DNA of 64,000 bases, from the NCBI GenBank assembly GCA_003194525.1, contig NBIV01000136.1:124001-188000 (forward strand). The letters are read 5' to 3'. Under the pieces are notes generated by a model. That model ran no database searches, was not told where the DNA came from, and saw only the letters and a list, made by a program, of their open reading frames with translations. The translations under genes and the position numbers were made by a program. Every line of letters starts with the position of its first letter. The stretch's first letter is position 1. The stretch comes from Gracilariopsis chorda. Lineage: Eukaryota; Rhodophyta; Florideophyceae; Gracilariales; Gracilariaceae. Shown in pieces: positions 45,460-57,499 of the stretch.

Positions 45460-48400
45460 ATTCAAACTCCCTCCACTTTCATGGGAGCTCCAAAAGGTGT
45501 TCGATGAGAAAGTAAAGTGCTATAGACCGATGCGGTGCTATGGTCCGTTGACCATCAATAGTAGTCACTACGGGGAATGGAACCCAAGACCTCCGGACTG
45601 CACCCGACACGTGTATTGTGGCATATAAATACCATGCGGTAACCCCCCAGTGGGCAGTGAGAACTGACCTTCGTCGACAGACGTGGTGGGCGCGGACGTG
45701 CTTTGCTATGGTGCCCTTACACGGGTACTGCAGAATTGAGGGGTCTGGCGAAAGCTAGATAAGAGGGGCTTTTCGGATTTTGTGCCGTACGCCTCCGTTC
45801 TTGGTGATTCATTTTTCACTCCCGTGCGGTGGTGCTTCCCGTTTTTGCCAGTTGTAGTAACCAAATGGTCCTGCCGTTTGGTTACTCCAAGCGGATGATA
45901 TATTGCGCGGGCCTAAAATGCCACTTTCCTTGAAGGAGAACCGACGAAGCGGTGTGCAGTCAGTACTTTTGGTCAAGTGGTCCGCAAGGTTTTGACCGCT
46001 GCGAATAAAACCGATGTCGGAGATATGACCCAAGCGGAATCCTTCACGGGCGATAGCAATATCTATCATCAACCGTTTCTCAGCTGTGCGTGACCCCTTG
46101 TGGATAATGTCGAATAGCGACTTAGAGTCCGTAAGGAGACAAACCGATAGTGGTGGACAGTTGAGTAGAACCCCGAGTTCGGTCGAAAGCGTGTATGAGA
46201 CATCAAAAATGTCAGCAAAGGCTATGAGTTCTGCCGCAAAAGCCAAACGGGTGACCCTACGAGCCTTATAGGACTTAAAACCAATGGGTAATACGGTTCC
46301 AAAGCGGTCAGAAAGGAACAGAATATAGCCCAATTGGGAGGTCAGATCCGCGTTGGTGGCGAACGATGCGTCCGATACACCAAGGATGTGTATCGAGCCG
46401 ATGTCCAATTTGGGGAACCCGAGCGATACATCATGCTGTTTCACCACCTCAGGGATATCATGGACTTCTTTCAGTATCCTTTTACGGTCGGTACCAAATC
46501 TTTCACTGGTGACTTGTGTAAGCGGCAAGACCTCATAAAGGATGTCGATGCGCTGGGTAAGCCAGGCCAGTTTTATGCGAACTGAAGCGAATTGCTCAAA
46601 GGTGTAATTGGCCGATAACGGTGGGAGCTTTTCAATATACTTCCGCTGCGTGATGCGGGGCCGTCCCATACACTCTTCCTCAATCTGAAAACTTGTGAAG
46701 GTGCAGGGCAATTCTGAGTCTGGTTTTGTTTCAAACCGTTCTCGGGTCCGTCCACAGAGTTTTCGAAACTCATCTGTCCCAGTGCGGAGTAGGTCATCGA
46801 CATATGAACCTGATATACCTATAAGGATTCCTTTGCGGATTAGATAGTAGAGGGCTGGGTCAGAGCGTAGTGCTTTCATACCCACGTCCGAACGGTGATG
46901 CTTATCCATCGTGGCGAACCAAAGGTCTCCTGACTCGCATAGACCATAAAGGGGTTTAAGAAGCTGCAAGCACTGATGAGGCTCAAGCTCGAATTCCTCA
47001 ACGGGTTCTGCGATATAGAGATCGCGTGAGAGTGGTTCCATTGACTGCAAGTATGCTTGCGTTATGTCATTGGTCCAAACTTCGTATCCCACAAGTATCG
47101 AAAGTGCAAGGATAACCCGAACGGTCTGTGGCTGGAGTGTCTGGCTGTAGTGCGCCAGAAGGTGTTTCATCCGATCTCGGTTGCCCCCGATAACATATCG
47201 GGCTTTGAACCTTTCTTGACCGTCTTCAGTAGACTTGATGGCTAAAACAAATCGGCCTGGCAAGACATTACCGTCTGGTGGAATGTATTCCTTCAGGATA
47301 ACTTTGAAGGTACCGCGATGTAAAAGTCCATGCAATTCGGCCTTTTTTGCGTCTGTCATCCGGGGATCTTCTGCGCGCGGATCGCCAGCACTGAGAATCT
47401 CAGTCAAGTAGATGTCATTGACTTCCGATCGGTATTTCAAGAACACATTAAGGATTTCACACAGGTGAGTGTGCGATACCTCTGAGAGGCAGACATAGGG
47501 TTTGACTTGTGCAAAGCTGAACGATCTCAGATCCGAGTCGGGAGATAGACGCAATTATACCAGCTTGGCACTATTATCCACAGTATTCACATCAAAGGGT
47601 CCAATCCATTCTCCAATACGGTTTGCAATTAGCTTCTCCCTCCAGACGAGGACTTTATCACCAGGGTGGTACGCAATATTGGCCGATGGTGGGACATTAT
47701 GACGCAGGGCTCGTTGAACGCGGAGCTTTCCCATATGTTGTTCCATCTCCCTCCGTGCGGTGCTTGCCAATTTGGCTCTCTCGTCCAGAGTGGACTTTGA
47801 AATTAAGTCTTCACCGATCATTCGGAGTGAGGGAAATTCCCCAAATACCAGTACGGAGGGAACTAAACCTTATGGTCCGAGAGTGTTGTTCGTCGTATAA
47901 ACAGTGAATGCCAGTAGCATGTTGGGGTCCATATTTGGTGAGGCCAACTTCAACTTCCTAAAGGTCTTCCGAAGAGGGTCATGGTAGCGTTCACCAATAC
48001 CCATAGAGGAGTGGGACTCAAAACCCGTGCGGACGACATCAATGTTCGAAGCCTTGGAAAGGGAAATGAAGCTGTTCCCAAAGGCCGAGCCTTGTTCCAC
48101 CTTTATACGGTTCGGTATACCATATCATATCAGTATCCAGCACTGGACAATACATTTCCATATGGTCTTAGTGGATACATCTGATAAGAGCCGAGCGGCG
48201 GAGAAGTGAGTTTGTGCATCAACCATGTGAGGCACCGGTTTCCCATCGAGGTACATGATATCAATGATCACTTCCTCATTGAACCGAATGTTTTCGGTAC
48301 TAAGGGAGACTTTAAACCGAGTTGGTCCGGCTTGGATCCTTTGACATGGGTCACAAGAGCGCCTGATCTCTTCGAGTTGTTTCTGCGTCTCCGGGGTGGT

Positions 48401-50879
48401 GTCTTCTGACGAGCTTTCCTCAGGAGATTGTACAACTTTTCCGAAGACGGATGGAAAAACTGTCGATGCAGTTTGGTTAACTGCTGTGTAGTGAACAGTG
48501 TTAAGACCGGAACGGAGTATTTGGCATAGAGGTGTCCATCTAACCTTCTCAACGGTATATGCCAAACATCCATGGCGTAGGAGTTATCTCCATCATCCAC
48601 AATGGTCCGTTTGATAAGCCGATTGGTGACGGTGCACGGGCTCAACGAGTGTTGATCGAGCACATCCATTCCCATTAGGGCAGGAACATCGGCTGATATA
48701 ACATCGAACAAAACCGGTATGGTGGGTACTCCAGGCGGTGTGTCCAATGGGATCATTACTCTTCCTAAGGAGTCGTATACCGAGTCGGCAAATCTGAACT
48801 TGCAGTTAGAACGGAGTAGTCGTAACCTTTTCCCAATGCGGTGGTATATCCTACGGGCTTCTTTAATATCGAGTACGCAGCGCGATGCGCCAATGTCAAC
48901 GCAAAAGCCAGCGCGGTATCCTTTTTCCGTCCGCTTGGTGAGGAACGTGCTGTAACCAGGAGTAAAGTCTACGACTTCTTTCCGATGCCGGTTACACTTA
49001 AAGAGTTTGCGCCTGGGGACGGTGCTGCGGTGAGTAGACAAATTATTCGGATGTATAGGAGCAAGTGCACCTTCTAGGCATCCTGACGAAAATTCGAACA
49101 GCCTTCGAAGCGAACCTGTTTCTTCGGCACGATGCTAACCGTTAGCGGAGAGGAAAGTGTGGACGACAAATGCGTCTGAAATTCCTTTTCGTACATATGG
49201 TTCGTCAAGTTAACTTCCTCTTAGGTGTTGGGTTGATCCAAGTGGTGACTGGACGTTAAGTCGTAGAACGTTTCCAGATCGGTTACCTCTTGGTTGTCCG
49301 GGTCGGAGTCAGATGAAGATTCTTCATCCCTGAGGGCATTAACAACCTCTGAGAGGACATGGATAGCTGGGGTACCCTGCTTAAGGGATTGAGCTACGCC
49401 ATTCCGAATGCAGTTGAACCTTGAACCAGTGTGGTGGTCCTTGGCAAAGTGGTCTTCGCTGCGCATATATGGCACTTCATACGCTTGCCGTCTTTCCCGA
49501 TAAGGTTGCAGCGCCTGTACGGTGTACTAGACCGCCCCTTGTAGCGGCTTGGCGGTACGCCATATTGCTGGTAGAATGTACCTGCAGCGGGGGATGAGGC
49601 ATTACCAGAAAGGGTTTTCCTTTCTTCCTCCAACTGGATCTGTTCTCTGAGAGCGGTCACAAACCTATTGAAGGTGAACCAAGCGGTGGTCATTTGCGAT
49701 ATGGGCGTCTCTGCCCATGACTGGGTGAGAACAGCCTTACGCCAAAATAGTTTCTTATGCTCATCTGAACGGAACTGCGGGGGGGCCTGAGGAGTAAGAG
49801 CGTTGATCTTATCCACCAGTTGAGTCAAACCTGAATCGGAGTCGGTCAAGTCCTTGTCCTTCATAACCTGATCGATGGTGATACGTTCCAACTCGGCTTG
49901 CGCAGCAAGCTGACGAGCTTTATTGTCATACTCGTTGAGCATGACCTTGACCATTGCCTGAAAGGACATATCCGGAGCGGTGTTCTCAAAGAAAAATTCC
50001 CGAGCGGGTCCACCAAAGGCATTCACAAAGAACTCCCATTCACAAAGAACTTCTGGCGCTGTTCTTGTGAGAGCTCAAATTTGTGAGCACACACTTCATA
50101 ATCCCGAAGGGCGTACCGAATGAACTGTTCCTTTGAGCCGGTAAACTTCATGTCTTTGAAATAAGTGGCAACCGAAGCATCCTTCTTCGAAGTGTCCCTA
50201 GTTAGGTATCCAGGTGTAATCGAAGCGGTGTTGTGTCCTGAAGGTGGTAGGGTACCTTGAGGTATTTCCTGTGCGGTCGTTGCACTTCCACTTTGGTTTC
50301 CTGTCTGGTCATTCTGCGCTACCGATTGCGGTTAGAGCGCGTTTTGGACATAGAATGACTGCGGAGGTTGTAGAGGAGATGGATACTCGGGCGGTTGTGC
50401 GTAATATGGATTCGAAAAGCAAATCTTCTTGTACGCTTCCACCATTTCGAGAACCTGATTCTTCTCGTAACCGTAAGTGGAAGATATCCAAACAAAGGCC
50501 ATGATAGTTCGACTAGCCCGGTCGGCTAGAGACAAAGAGTCCAATACGGCGGTTGGTGTCGGAAAGGCGTTGAAAACCCCTCCGGTGTCATGTAGCAGAA
50601 CTACTGCATAAGCACCGTGTCGGAATGTTTCTCGGCTGAAGATGAGGACCGATGCCGGAAGGAATGACTCGATGTCCGTCTGTACCTTTTGTACGTCGTG
50701 TGACCCGTCGGCTAGGTACACGTTCTGCATATATTTTGCTAGGTATGAAACGGAGCTCGAAATATAGTCACGAGACTTGAAGATCTCGAGAAGTTTTAAC
50801 AATGCGTCACGTTGCGCATTGCGCGCGTTGCTTGAGCTGCCCGCCATGAGGTAGTCCTACGAAGAAACCAAATCGAGAT

Positions 50880-51201
50880 TGACGATTTCTCCGATGGTAG
50901 GCCCTTCTGCGCTGGCACGGCGGTAAGCGCGCTCCTAAAGGTGTAGAATGTAACGGTAAATAGAACCTGTAGTTAGGATAGACTTAAAAGACCAGAGCTG
51001 TCATCCGCCTCTGTGCGCAGCTAGAATACGGGCAACCGTATGGTCCTTTACTGCTTATCTTCTCCTCGTCTATCGTTTTACTCTAGGGTAGAGACCAGTG
51101 TGGTGTAGTAGCTAGCCTAAATAAATTCTCTAACTACCAGACCGGTCGGTCAGATTCCACCCGTCCAGGAGCTCACGTGAAACTAGGCTTACAGCCACAC
51201 A
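50880..51201 (-). repeat. 5' LTR of the copia element
   Basis: 322 bp, the same length as its partner with about 20 substitutions and no length difference. It begins TGACGATTTCTCCGATGG on the plus strand. The gag start lies about 30 bp inside the element from this LTR, so any leader is very short. Confidence 0.92.
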
Positions 51202-52320
51202 TTCACAAAGAAGCTGGATTCTGTGACACACACTAATTCCTACACCTTTAATTTCTGTGGCAGCAAGTTCTATAGCAGTTTGGTGGTGACTTTCCGCTAT
51301 CAATATGTACGTGTTGCGAAAGATTTTGTTTCGCGTACCTTACTATTGGGTCCTCACCGCGGTTATTTGCGAAAAAGCAAGAGATACATAAGAGGTTAAA
51401 TTATCTCAAGCAACAAATGAAGCACTTCAAAAACGGTACTTTGTCCGAAACATCGAGTATATAAGGCAATGCAGCTATTAACGAATTCAAAGCTTTTTTT
51501 ATCTTGGGATCCTCTTTTTGACTGGGTCTGAATCTGTAGATGGAGTTTGTGGAAGCTATGTCTATGCGGCATACAGTACACTCTTGAAGTTTTCCTAAAT
51601 TATATCTACAAAACAATAACTTCCAGGTTCATCAGAGAGAGATTTCATGCCACTGTTCTTCCTTTTTCTGGATCCGGTCAAAAAAGAGAGAGACGCATTG
51701 GAAGCAGAGAAAGAGATGCTACTATTGTTGAACTCTCAGAATTCAATTGCGAATTTGCCTAACCATGTCTGTCAGGGTGTAATATGACGCACTTAGATAT
51801 TCTACTCTAGAAGTTCTCGAGATTATTGCACCTTTGAACTCTATATGAGGAAGAGAACTAACTGCTCAATGAATATTTCTGTGAACCATTGTCGAGTACA
51901 GATTACAAGGAGTGCGATCGAGTTATTGCGGAGGTTTTCGGAGTTTCGGGTAGTCGAGTTGCACGTGCGATATTGGAAGTTCTGGATCTCATTAATAACC
52001 CCACCTGTTTCTTAAGCAATCAAAGAGCACCGGCACATCGCATGGAAAAATTCTCTAGTACCAATCACCAGGGCAGGGCAACAAAATCTTTGAAAATCTA
52101 CATGACAGCATTACACAAACACCCGATATGAAGACCAGAGCAGATCAGTCTGCCACAGATGGAACCGTAATCTATCGGTTGTATGATCATTCTGGTGCCA
52201 CGTACAATTAGATAAAGGGCCTGGTACAGAGGCAGCTACTCTCACAGTTTGGGATATAAATTACGAGCATGTTATCATCAACTTTCCGTAGAGTGTCGTG
52301 ACGTAGACGACAGTTTCAAC
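51202..52320. other. Stretch without a recognisable gene
   Basis: Only short frames. One of 80 codons at 51889-52131 (starts at TTG; contains VFGVSGSRVARAILEVLDLI) has no match I can name. Confidence 0.4.
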
Positions 52321-52322
52321 TG

Positions 52323-52376
52323 GACTCAACCGGATTCAGTGCGATTCAAAAATAAAAACTGATTCAACGCGATTCA
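52323..52376 (+). promoter_or_regulatory. Phased GATTCA array upstream of a TATA box
   Basis: GACTCA or GATTCA starts at 52323, 52333, 52343, 52361 and 52371, i.e. mostly every 10 bp. TATAAAAG follows at 52521-52528 and an AATAAA-like stretch about 20 bp later. The array is probably the upstream control part of the gypsy element that follows; its function is inferred from spacing only. Confidence 0.35.
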
Positions 52377-52499
52377 AACTTGAGTCTCACATGGTCCCGT
52401 TTGGGGAACCGTGACTGTACTAGAATGGAATTTTGTGATTCACTGCTACGCTCACCCACGCATTTGAGTATGCGCTATACTGTAGATAGTTTCCAGATA

Positions 52500-55400
52500 A
52501 CTATAGCAGCCGCTGAGCCCTATAAAAGGGGTTACACCGGCCCCGTAAAATAAAGAGGGAACGTCAGGTGTCTGATGTAACACCTCGTTGAATGAGCTCA
52601 CCCACAACGTGGGATAAGACCCGCAATAGCGGGGATAGCTCGATAACGTGACTACCCATTAGCGGTACGTGTATGGATGGCAGGTGAGCTGGGCAGTTGA
52701 GCTCCCGCTTAGGCTGGGTGAGCTCGTTTTGATGTGCTCGGTAGATCACTACCGTTCACTAAACAGAATAATATTTCTGTTTACCACACGGCAGTGCGCC
52801 CTTAATCAGATAAGTTCTTTGGTTCGGACAACGTCCGAACAGAGGAACTGGTTCGATCCTTATGCGGTCCCCCGGATAGGACTTGGACTGCAACTGTAGG
52901 ACCGATCAGCTTCGCGGGCCGCGAGTTCATGTTTGTGTAGTACTTAGCCACAGACCAAGCTGGTCTGAGTAAAGGCATCGCGCACGCGGATGACATTCGT
53001 GCTGAGCGACATTGCCTCTTTGTGCTTTCGCTCCTTCACAACCATTCTCTTTAATTCCCTACTGGAAACTACAGTACCTATCCACGCCTACGCGTTAGCG
53101 AACAACACAAGTTGTTACACTGATTGAACTTCCTCTTCTCTCTTCTGACAAAAATTTCTTTCAATCGATAACCCAACTCACTTTCTCTTGGTATTCAGCA
53201 TGGCCGAGACACCGTCTAGCATGATGAAAGCCCTGCTGCGAAGACAGGAAATCGAGATGCATTCCCAATCGGCCTCGTTTTTGAATTTTGAAAGGGAGTA
53301 CTATGAGCTTGCAGCCGTTGACACGACAACGCTGGATTCAACTCAAGGTGAGGAGTATGAGAGGAGATTAGAACGTGTGGAGAGAGACCGTGATGATGTT
53401 CTCAAAGACATGGAAACTGCCAACCGACGAATAGCGGCTACCCGCTCAATTATAGCTATGTCAAGTACAAGAACCGATGGCAGTGAGGCACCGACAGAAC
53501 GCCGCGGAGCGTCACATCGCATCCAAGCGCAACCATGGTTTCAAGGAGCCGACTCGAATGCCATCAGAGACCCATTTGAAGTCCTTGGAAAGGTAAAAGA
53601 AATTATTTCAGGCAACGAAGTACGGCAAATGCACTGGTTACCAGCACTCCTTACCATCCTGAATGGGTACGATCGCCAGTGGGCGGAGATGAAACTCAAA
53701 AGATTGCAATGGAAGAATATCCATGCCACGTTCCAGCACCATTTTGAATCTCCGGCGATAAGAGACAAGCTTATTAGGGAACTCATGATTATTCGCCAGG
53801 AAGAATCTGAATAACTGCAAGAATATAGCGATCGATTTACGAGTCTCATGACACGCACGGGACGGAACGGTGACGAAAAGACAGTCTTTGCAATGTACAT
53901 CGAAGGCCCTGACTCTGGTCTGCACGACCTTATGCACGTAGCACGAGCAGCAACGCCCAACATGTGGAAACGAACAAGCCAAGGAACACCTCCAGTCTCG
54001 ATCTCTGATGAGATCTCGAGCGCCATTACCCTTGACTCTTCACGGTCTTCAAGAAAGAAGAAAGAGCATATTAGCAGTGCTGGAAAGGAAGAAGCGCAAA
54101 AATGGAGCGGCAACAAGAAAAAACGCTGCGCGATATGCAGTTCGAGCACTCACCCGACAAAAGACCACCGGGGGAAGCAAGGAGTATGAGCTCAGGGGAA
54201 GGGCAAACCCCTGGAACACCCGACGAGGGAGGAGCTTAAGAAGGAAGCCAAGTGTTTCAACTATAAGGAACCATGGAAGCTGGAGCATAAGTTTACCCAT
54301 GATGCGTAAAAAGCCCCAAGCTGCCAACCTGCACGTAGAGGGCTCCCTCGAACCGACAGATCCTCCGAGCGAACTACAGTAGCCTACATGGGCCAACAGA
54401 GAACTGCACGCCTTGATGGGCTATGAGGAATTTGACCCCGAATCGAAGCTGGTCGCAGACATGTTGGACAACGACATTGGGAGAGACCCAGCCCTGAACG
54501 CCCTGTCTGCGGCTCCGGACGATGCTAAAGAATTACGTTACACCCCGATTCATCTGAATGATGTACAACGATTGGCCATGGTGGACTCTGGAGACACATC
54601 AACGTTCATATCAACCAAGTTTGTGGAAAAAAAAACGGCATAGCATCAAAGAAACGTCCGGGAACATCCGTGACGGTCGCGGACAAGTAATGGGAGAACG
54701 TAAAGAGCTCGCGACAGTCACTGTCAAGAATGGGACTCGTACCGCGCTCGTCAAAGCCGAGCTAATGCGAACTCCACCTAAACGTGTCATGATTGTCGGC
54801 CTGCTGCACGTCACCGTGTTCGGGTATTCCATAGGAGGAGTACCACAGACGGTCGCCCTGGAATCAGACGAACAGCAACCCACGCGAAACCGCGTGGCAG
54901 ACGAGGAAGACGCCGCACCAGAAAAGCGGCACACCCTTTCGAGCGTTTCTCATGAAGTGGCGGCAGCACTCAAGCGAGACCAGAGACTCCCGCTGTCAGC
55001 CAGATGTATGCATCCTCTTGCAGTACTCCGCGTACAGCCCAAAGCAACATCTCCCATCTCGAGTCGTGTTAACGTCGTTTCACATAAGGACAAAGAACGA
55101 GTCAACTCCGAGATCAACCGATGGCCGGTGGTAAAGTAATCGAAACTGCACTGGCAGCCTGCGCAAATTCGTTTCCTATCCTAAGTGTTCCCAAGAAGGA
55201 CGGTGATGGAAAGAAGGTTGATGTGAGACCGTGTGTAGACTTACGTCGACTCAACTCACTCCTGCCCTGCTAGACTCCGAGTGCCCTCTATCAAAAGTAC
55301 AGGACATCCTGGACTATATTGGATCGGTCGCAGGACCAGAAGCTGTTTTTACGACACTGGACATTAGGGATGGATACTTTCGGTTTCCAATCCCTGAATT

Positions 55401-56300
55401 GACCGAAACTGGGTTGCTTTTCGCTAGACAGGCACCGATTACAGAATTTGCGCGGCATCGTTCGGTACGAAGATCATGTATGCAACGTTTCAGGAATTGA
55501 TGAACAAAATCTTTCGTGATATCCCGTACGTAGAAGTGCACATTTATGACATAGTCGTTTTTTCAGCCACCATGGCAGAGCACGCAGAACATGTTAGGAG
55601 CGTCATCGAAACGCTTACACAATGGAACATCCCGATTAGAGCCGACAAATGTCGGTTTGGACAGAAGAAGGTTAACATTCTTGGCTTCATAGTCACTGGA
55701 GCAGGAATCAAGAAAGACCCAACTAAAGTGAAGGGCATCACCAGGTGGGAGCGTCCCCAAACCGTGAAGCAGCTCCTCAGCTTCTTCGCGGCAGCTAACT
55801 ACTACCGACAGTTTATTCCACGCTTCTCTCATTTTTCAAAACACCTCGATATCGCCCGCAAGGGCCGACGCCCTCTACAGTGGACACCCAAAATGGAGGA
55901 TGCATTCCATCAAATCAGAAAAAATATGTCTGAGGAGACAACCCTAGCCTACTCGGTAGAGGATAAGGAATTCTTGGTTGGAACCGACGCTTCGGACTAC
56001 GGTCTTGGGGCATGGATTGGACAAAAAGCTAGACTCAACCGACATTCGTTTTTTAGCGTTCGCATCTTGCTCGTTGTCAAAATCTGAACAAAACTACGGA
56101 GCAACAAAAAAAGGACTTCTTGCAATAGTATGGGGATTGGAAAAGTTTCATTGCTACTTACTACGGCGCAAATTTGTCTTGTACACAGACCAAAGTGCCC
56201 TAACGTTTTTGCACACTGTGGGCGCCATCACAAAATGGTGACGCAGGGGGGCCAAACTTAGCAATAAAGTAGGCTACAAATGGTGTCCTAGTAGCTAAAA
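52500..56300 (+). mobile_element. Incomplete Ty3/gypsy LTR retrotransposon
   Basis: A promoter-bearing, non-coding 5' part (about 52.5-53.2 kb, TATA at 52521) is the candidate LTR and leader; no second LTR is in view, so its limits are not fixed. Then gag (about 53.2-54.2 kb, coiled-coil start MAETPSSMMKALLRRQE, later a CAICSSSTHPTKDH zinc-knuckle-like motif), protease (about 54.5-54.7 kb, AMVDSGDTSTFIS), reverse transcriptase (about 55.1-55.7 kb, TTLDIRDGYFRF) and RNase H (about 55.8-56.24 kb, VGTDASDYGLGAW; NYGATKKGLLAIVWGLEKFH). No integrase or 3' LTR is seen before the next element. It is a third gypsy family, distinct from the other two, and is broken in about six or more places. Confidence 0.85.
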
Positions 56301-56686
56301 GCCCCGTAGAGATGAAAATGATAAACAGAAATAGCGAAGAAATGGAAATGCAGGGACCAAACGGAGTCAACCTGCTAAGCAAATATGACAACGAAAAGGA
56401 GAGCAAAAAATCTCAATCCTAGAAAATTCTTTCAAAACTTTTTGAAACGGCTCGCGACCAAAGACTTACGTCAATGGGCACTAGAAGTCAGACTCCCGGC
56501 TTCCAGTCATATAATTCGGATGTGTAGCGATTTCTGCAGCCTATCTACTTCTACAATAACCAGAAGCAATCGCGCACAATCCTTATAGGGCTTCCAAAGG
56601 AGAGTTACTAACGGCGGGATATGCTTTCACTCTGTATCCAATCTGGCCCTTTGCAGGAAAGGTTGTACGGCACGTCGCCTGCGGAC

Positions 56687-57499
56687 TGAAGTGCAACGCA
56701 CTCAGGGAGAGATTCCTGGTACTTGATCGTTTTCCCGATATTATCGGTTGTCTAGTGTTTATGTGAACTACGCCCCACAATGGTGGGTATGGAAACGTGG
56801 GGAACGGTTTTGGGTCAATTGGCGGTTGGCTACAGTAGTGGATGTTGCCATGAAATGTGGAGTATTTTAGTTGATTTTAGTTATTATTTTCACACCCATT
56901 TCTGGGAAGCTAGTACTTAGTGCGACAGCGCACTGCCGTCGCACCAGTAAACCTTCCCCAACAAGGGACCCCAACCTGGGGAATTGGCTCTAGTTGTTAC
57001 CGCTTCCACACGTGCTGTACTCCTCCGTGGAGGGAAACGCCGTAAACCACGGGACATCTAACCCCCTTGCACATCTAAAGAGGCCCATTCTTGGGAGTAT
57101 AATTGTTCCAATCACAGTGGTGTTTCGCCCTGTATAGGGAGTCCTGTCCACAGGCATTGCCGTATTTGTTCGTCGCTCTTGCGACTCACCCTCGCCCACT
57201 CTTCATCATTTTCCCCTTTCAGGGTAGTACATCCCGCTATCCGCGGCCCTCCTGTGTGCACCCACTCACACTACCCCACTCACGTGGGAACATACTTCTA
57301 CTGAAGATCACACACCGCTCACGCGGATACCGATTCTTTGCCTTCATCTCCCTGCGCAAGTCGCGCCAGGTGTCCCTGGTCTTACAAACCAGCTTCGCCG
57401 TGAAACCTCCGGGAGAGCTCTACCCAACTGGGTTCACCTCTTGAGAGGAAGATCCCGGACGTCTTTCGGTGTTTTTTCCCTTTGGGGCATTGCACCACA
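56687..57499 (+). repeat. 5' LTR of the right-edge gypsy element
   Basis: Begins TGAAGTGCAACGC and ends GCATTGCACCACA, forming an imperfect terminal inverted repeat. The limits were fixed by alignment with the two solo LTRs, whose ends are proved by target duplications. TGGTCTCCCAACC, 3 bp after the LTR, is the candidate primer-binding site. It holds a hairpin at 56920-56944 shared with the solo LTRs. Confidence 0.9.

Larger units (their letters stand above)
45138..51201 (-). mobile_element. Ty1/copia LTR retrotransposon with both LTRs
   Basis: Total 6,064 bp, read on the minus strand. Parts in order: gag (about 50.85-49.4 kb, start MAGSSSNARNAQRD), protease (about 49.0-48.6 kb, FCVDIGASRCVL), integrase region (about 48.5-47.6 kb, with the LHRQFFHPS pre-integrase block and an IDIMYLDGKPVPHMVDAQTH core), reverse transcriptase (about 47.5-46.5 kb, WTNDITQAYLQS and SYVDDLL boxes) and RNase H (about 46.4-45.9 kb, VSDASFATNADLTSQLGYIL, ending NLADHLTKS). 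Integrase before RT is diagnostic of Ty1/copia. The RT-RNase H part is well kept; the element is broken in about five or six places, mostly before RT. The LTRs differ at about 20 of 322 positions (about 6%), so it is older than the 6.1-kb gypsy copy. I see no matching target duplication outside the LTRs. Confidence 0.95.

Noticed and set aside
52847-52860. TGGTTCGATCC, similar to a tRNA T-loop
   Set aside because: No acceptor stem, D-arm or anticodon arm could be fitted around it.
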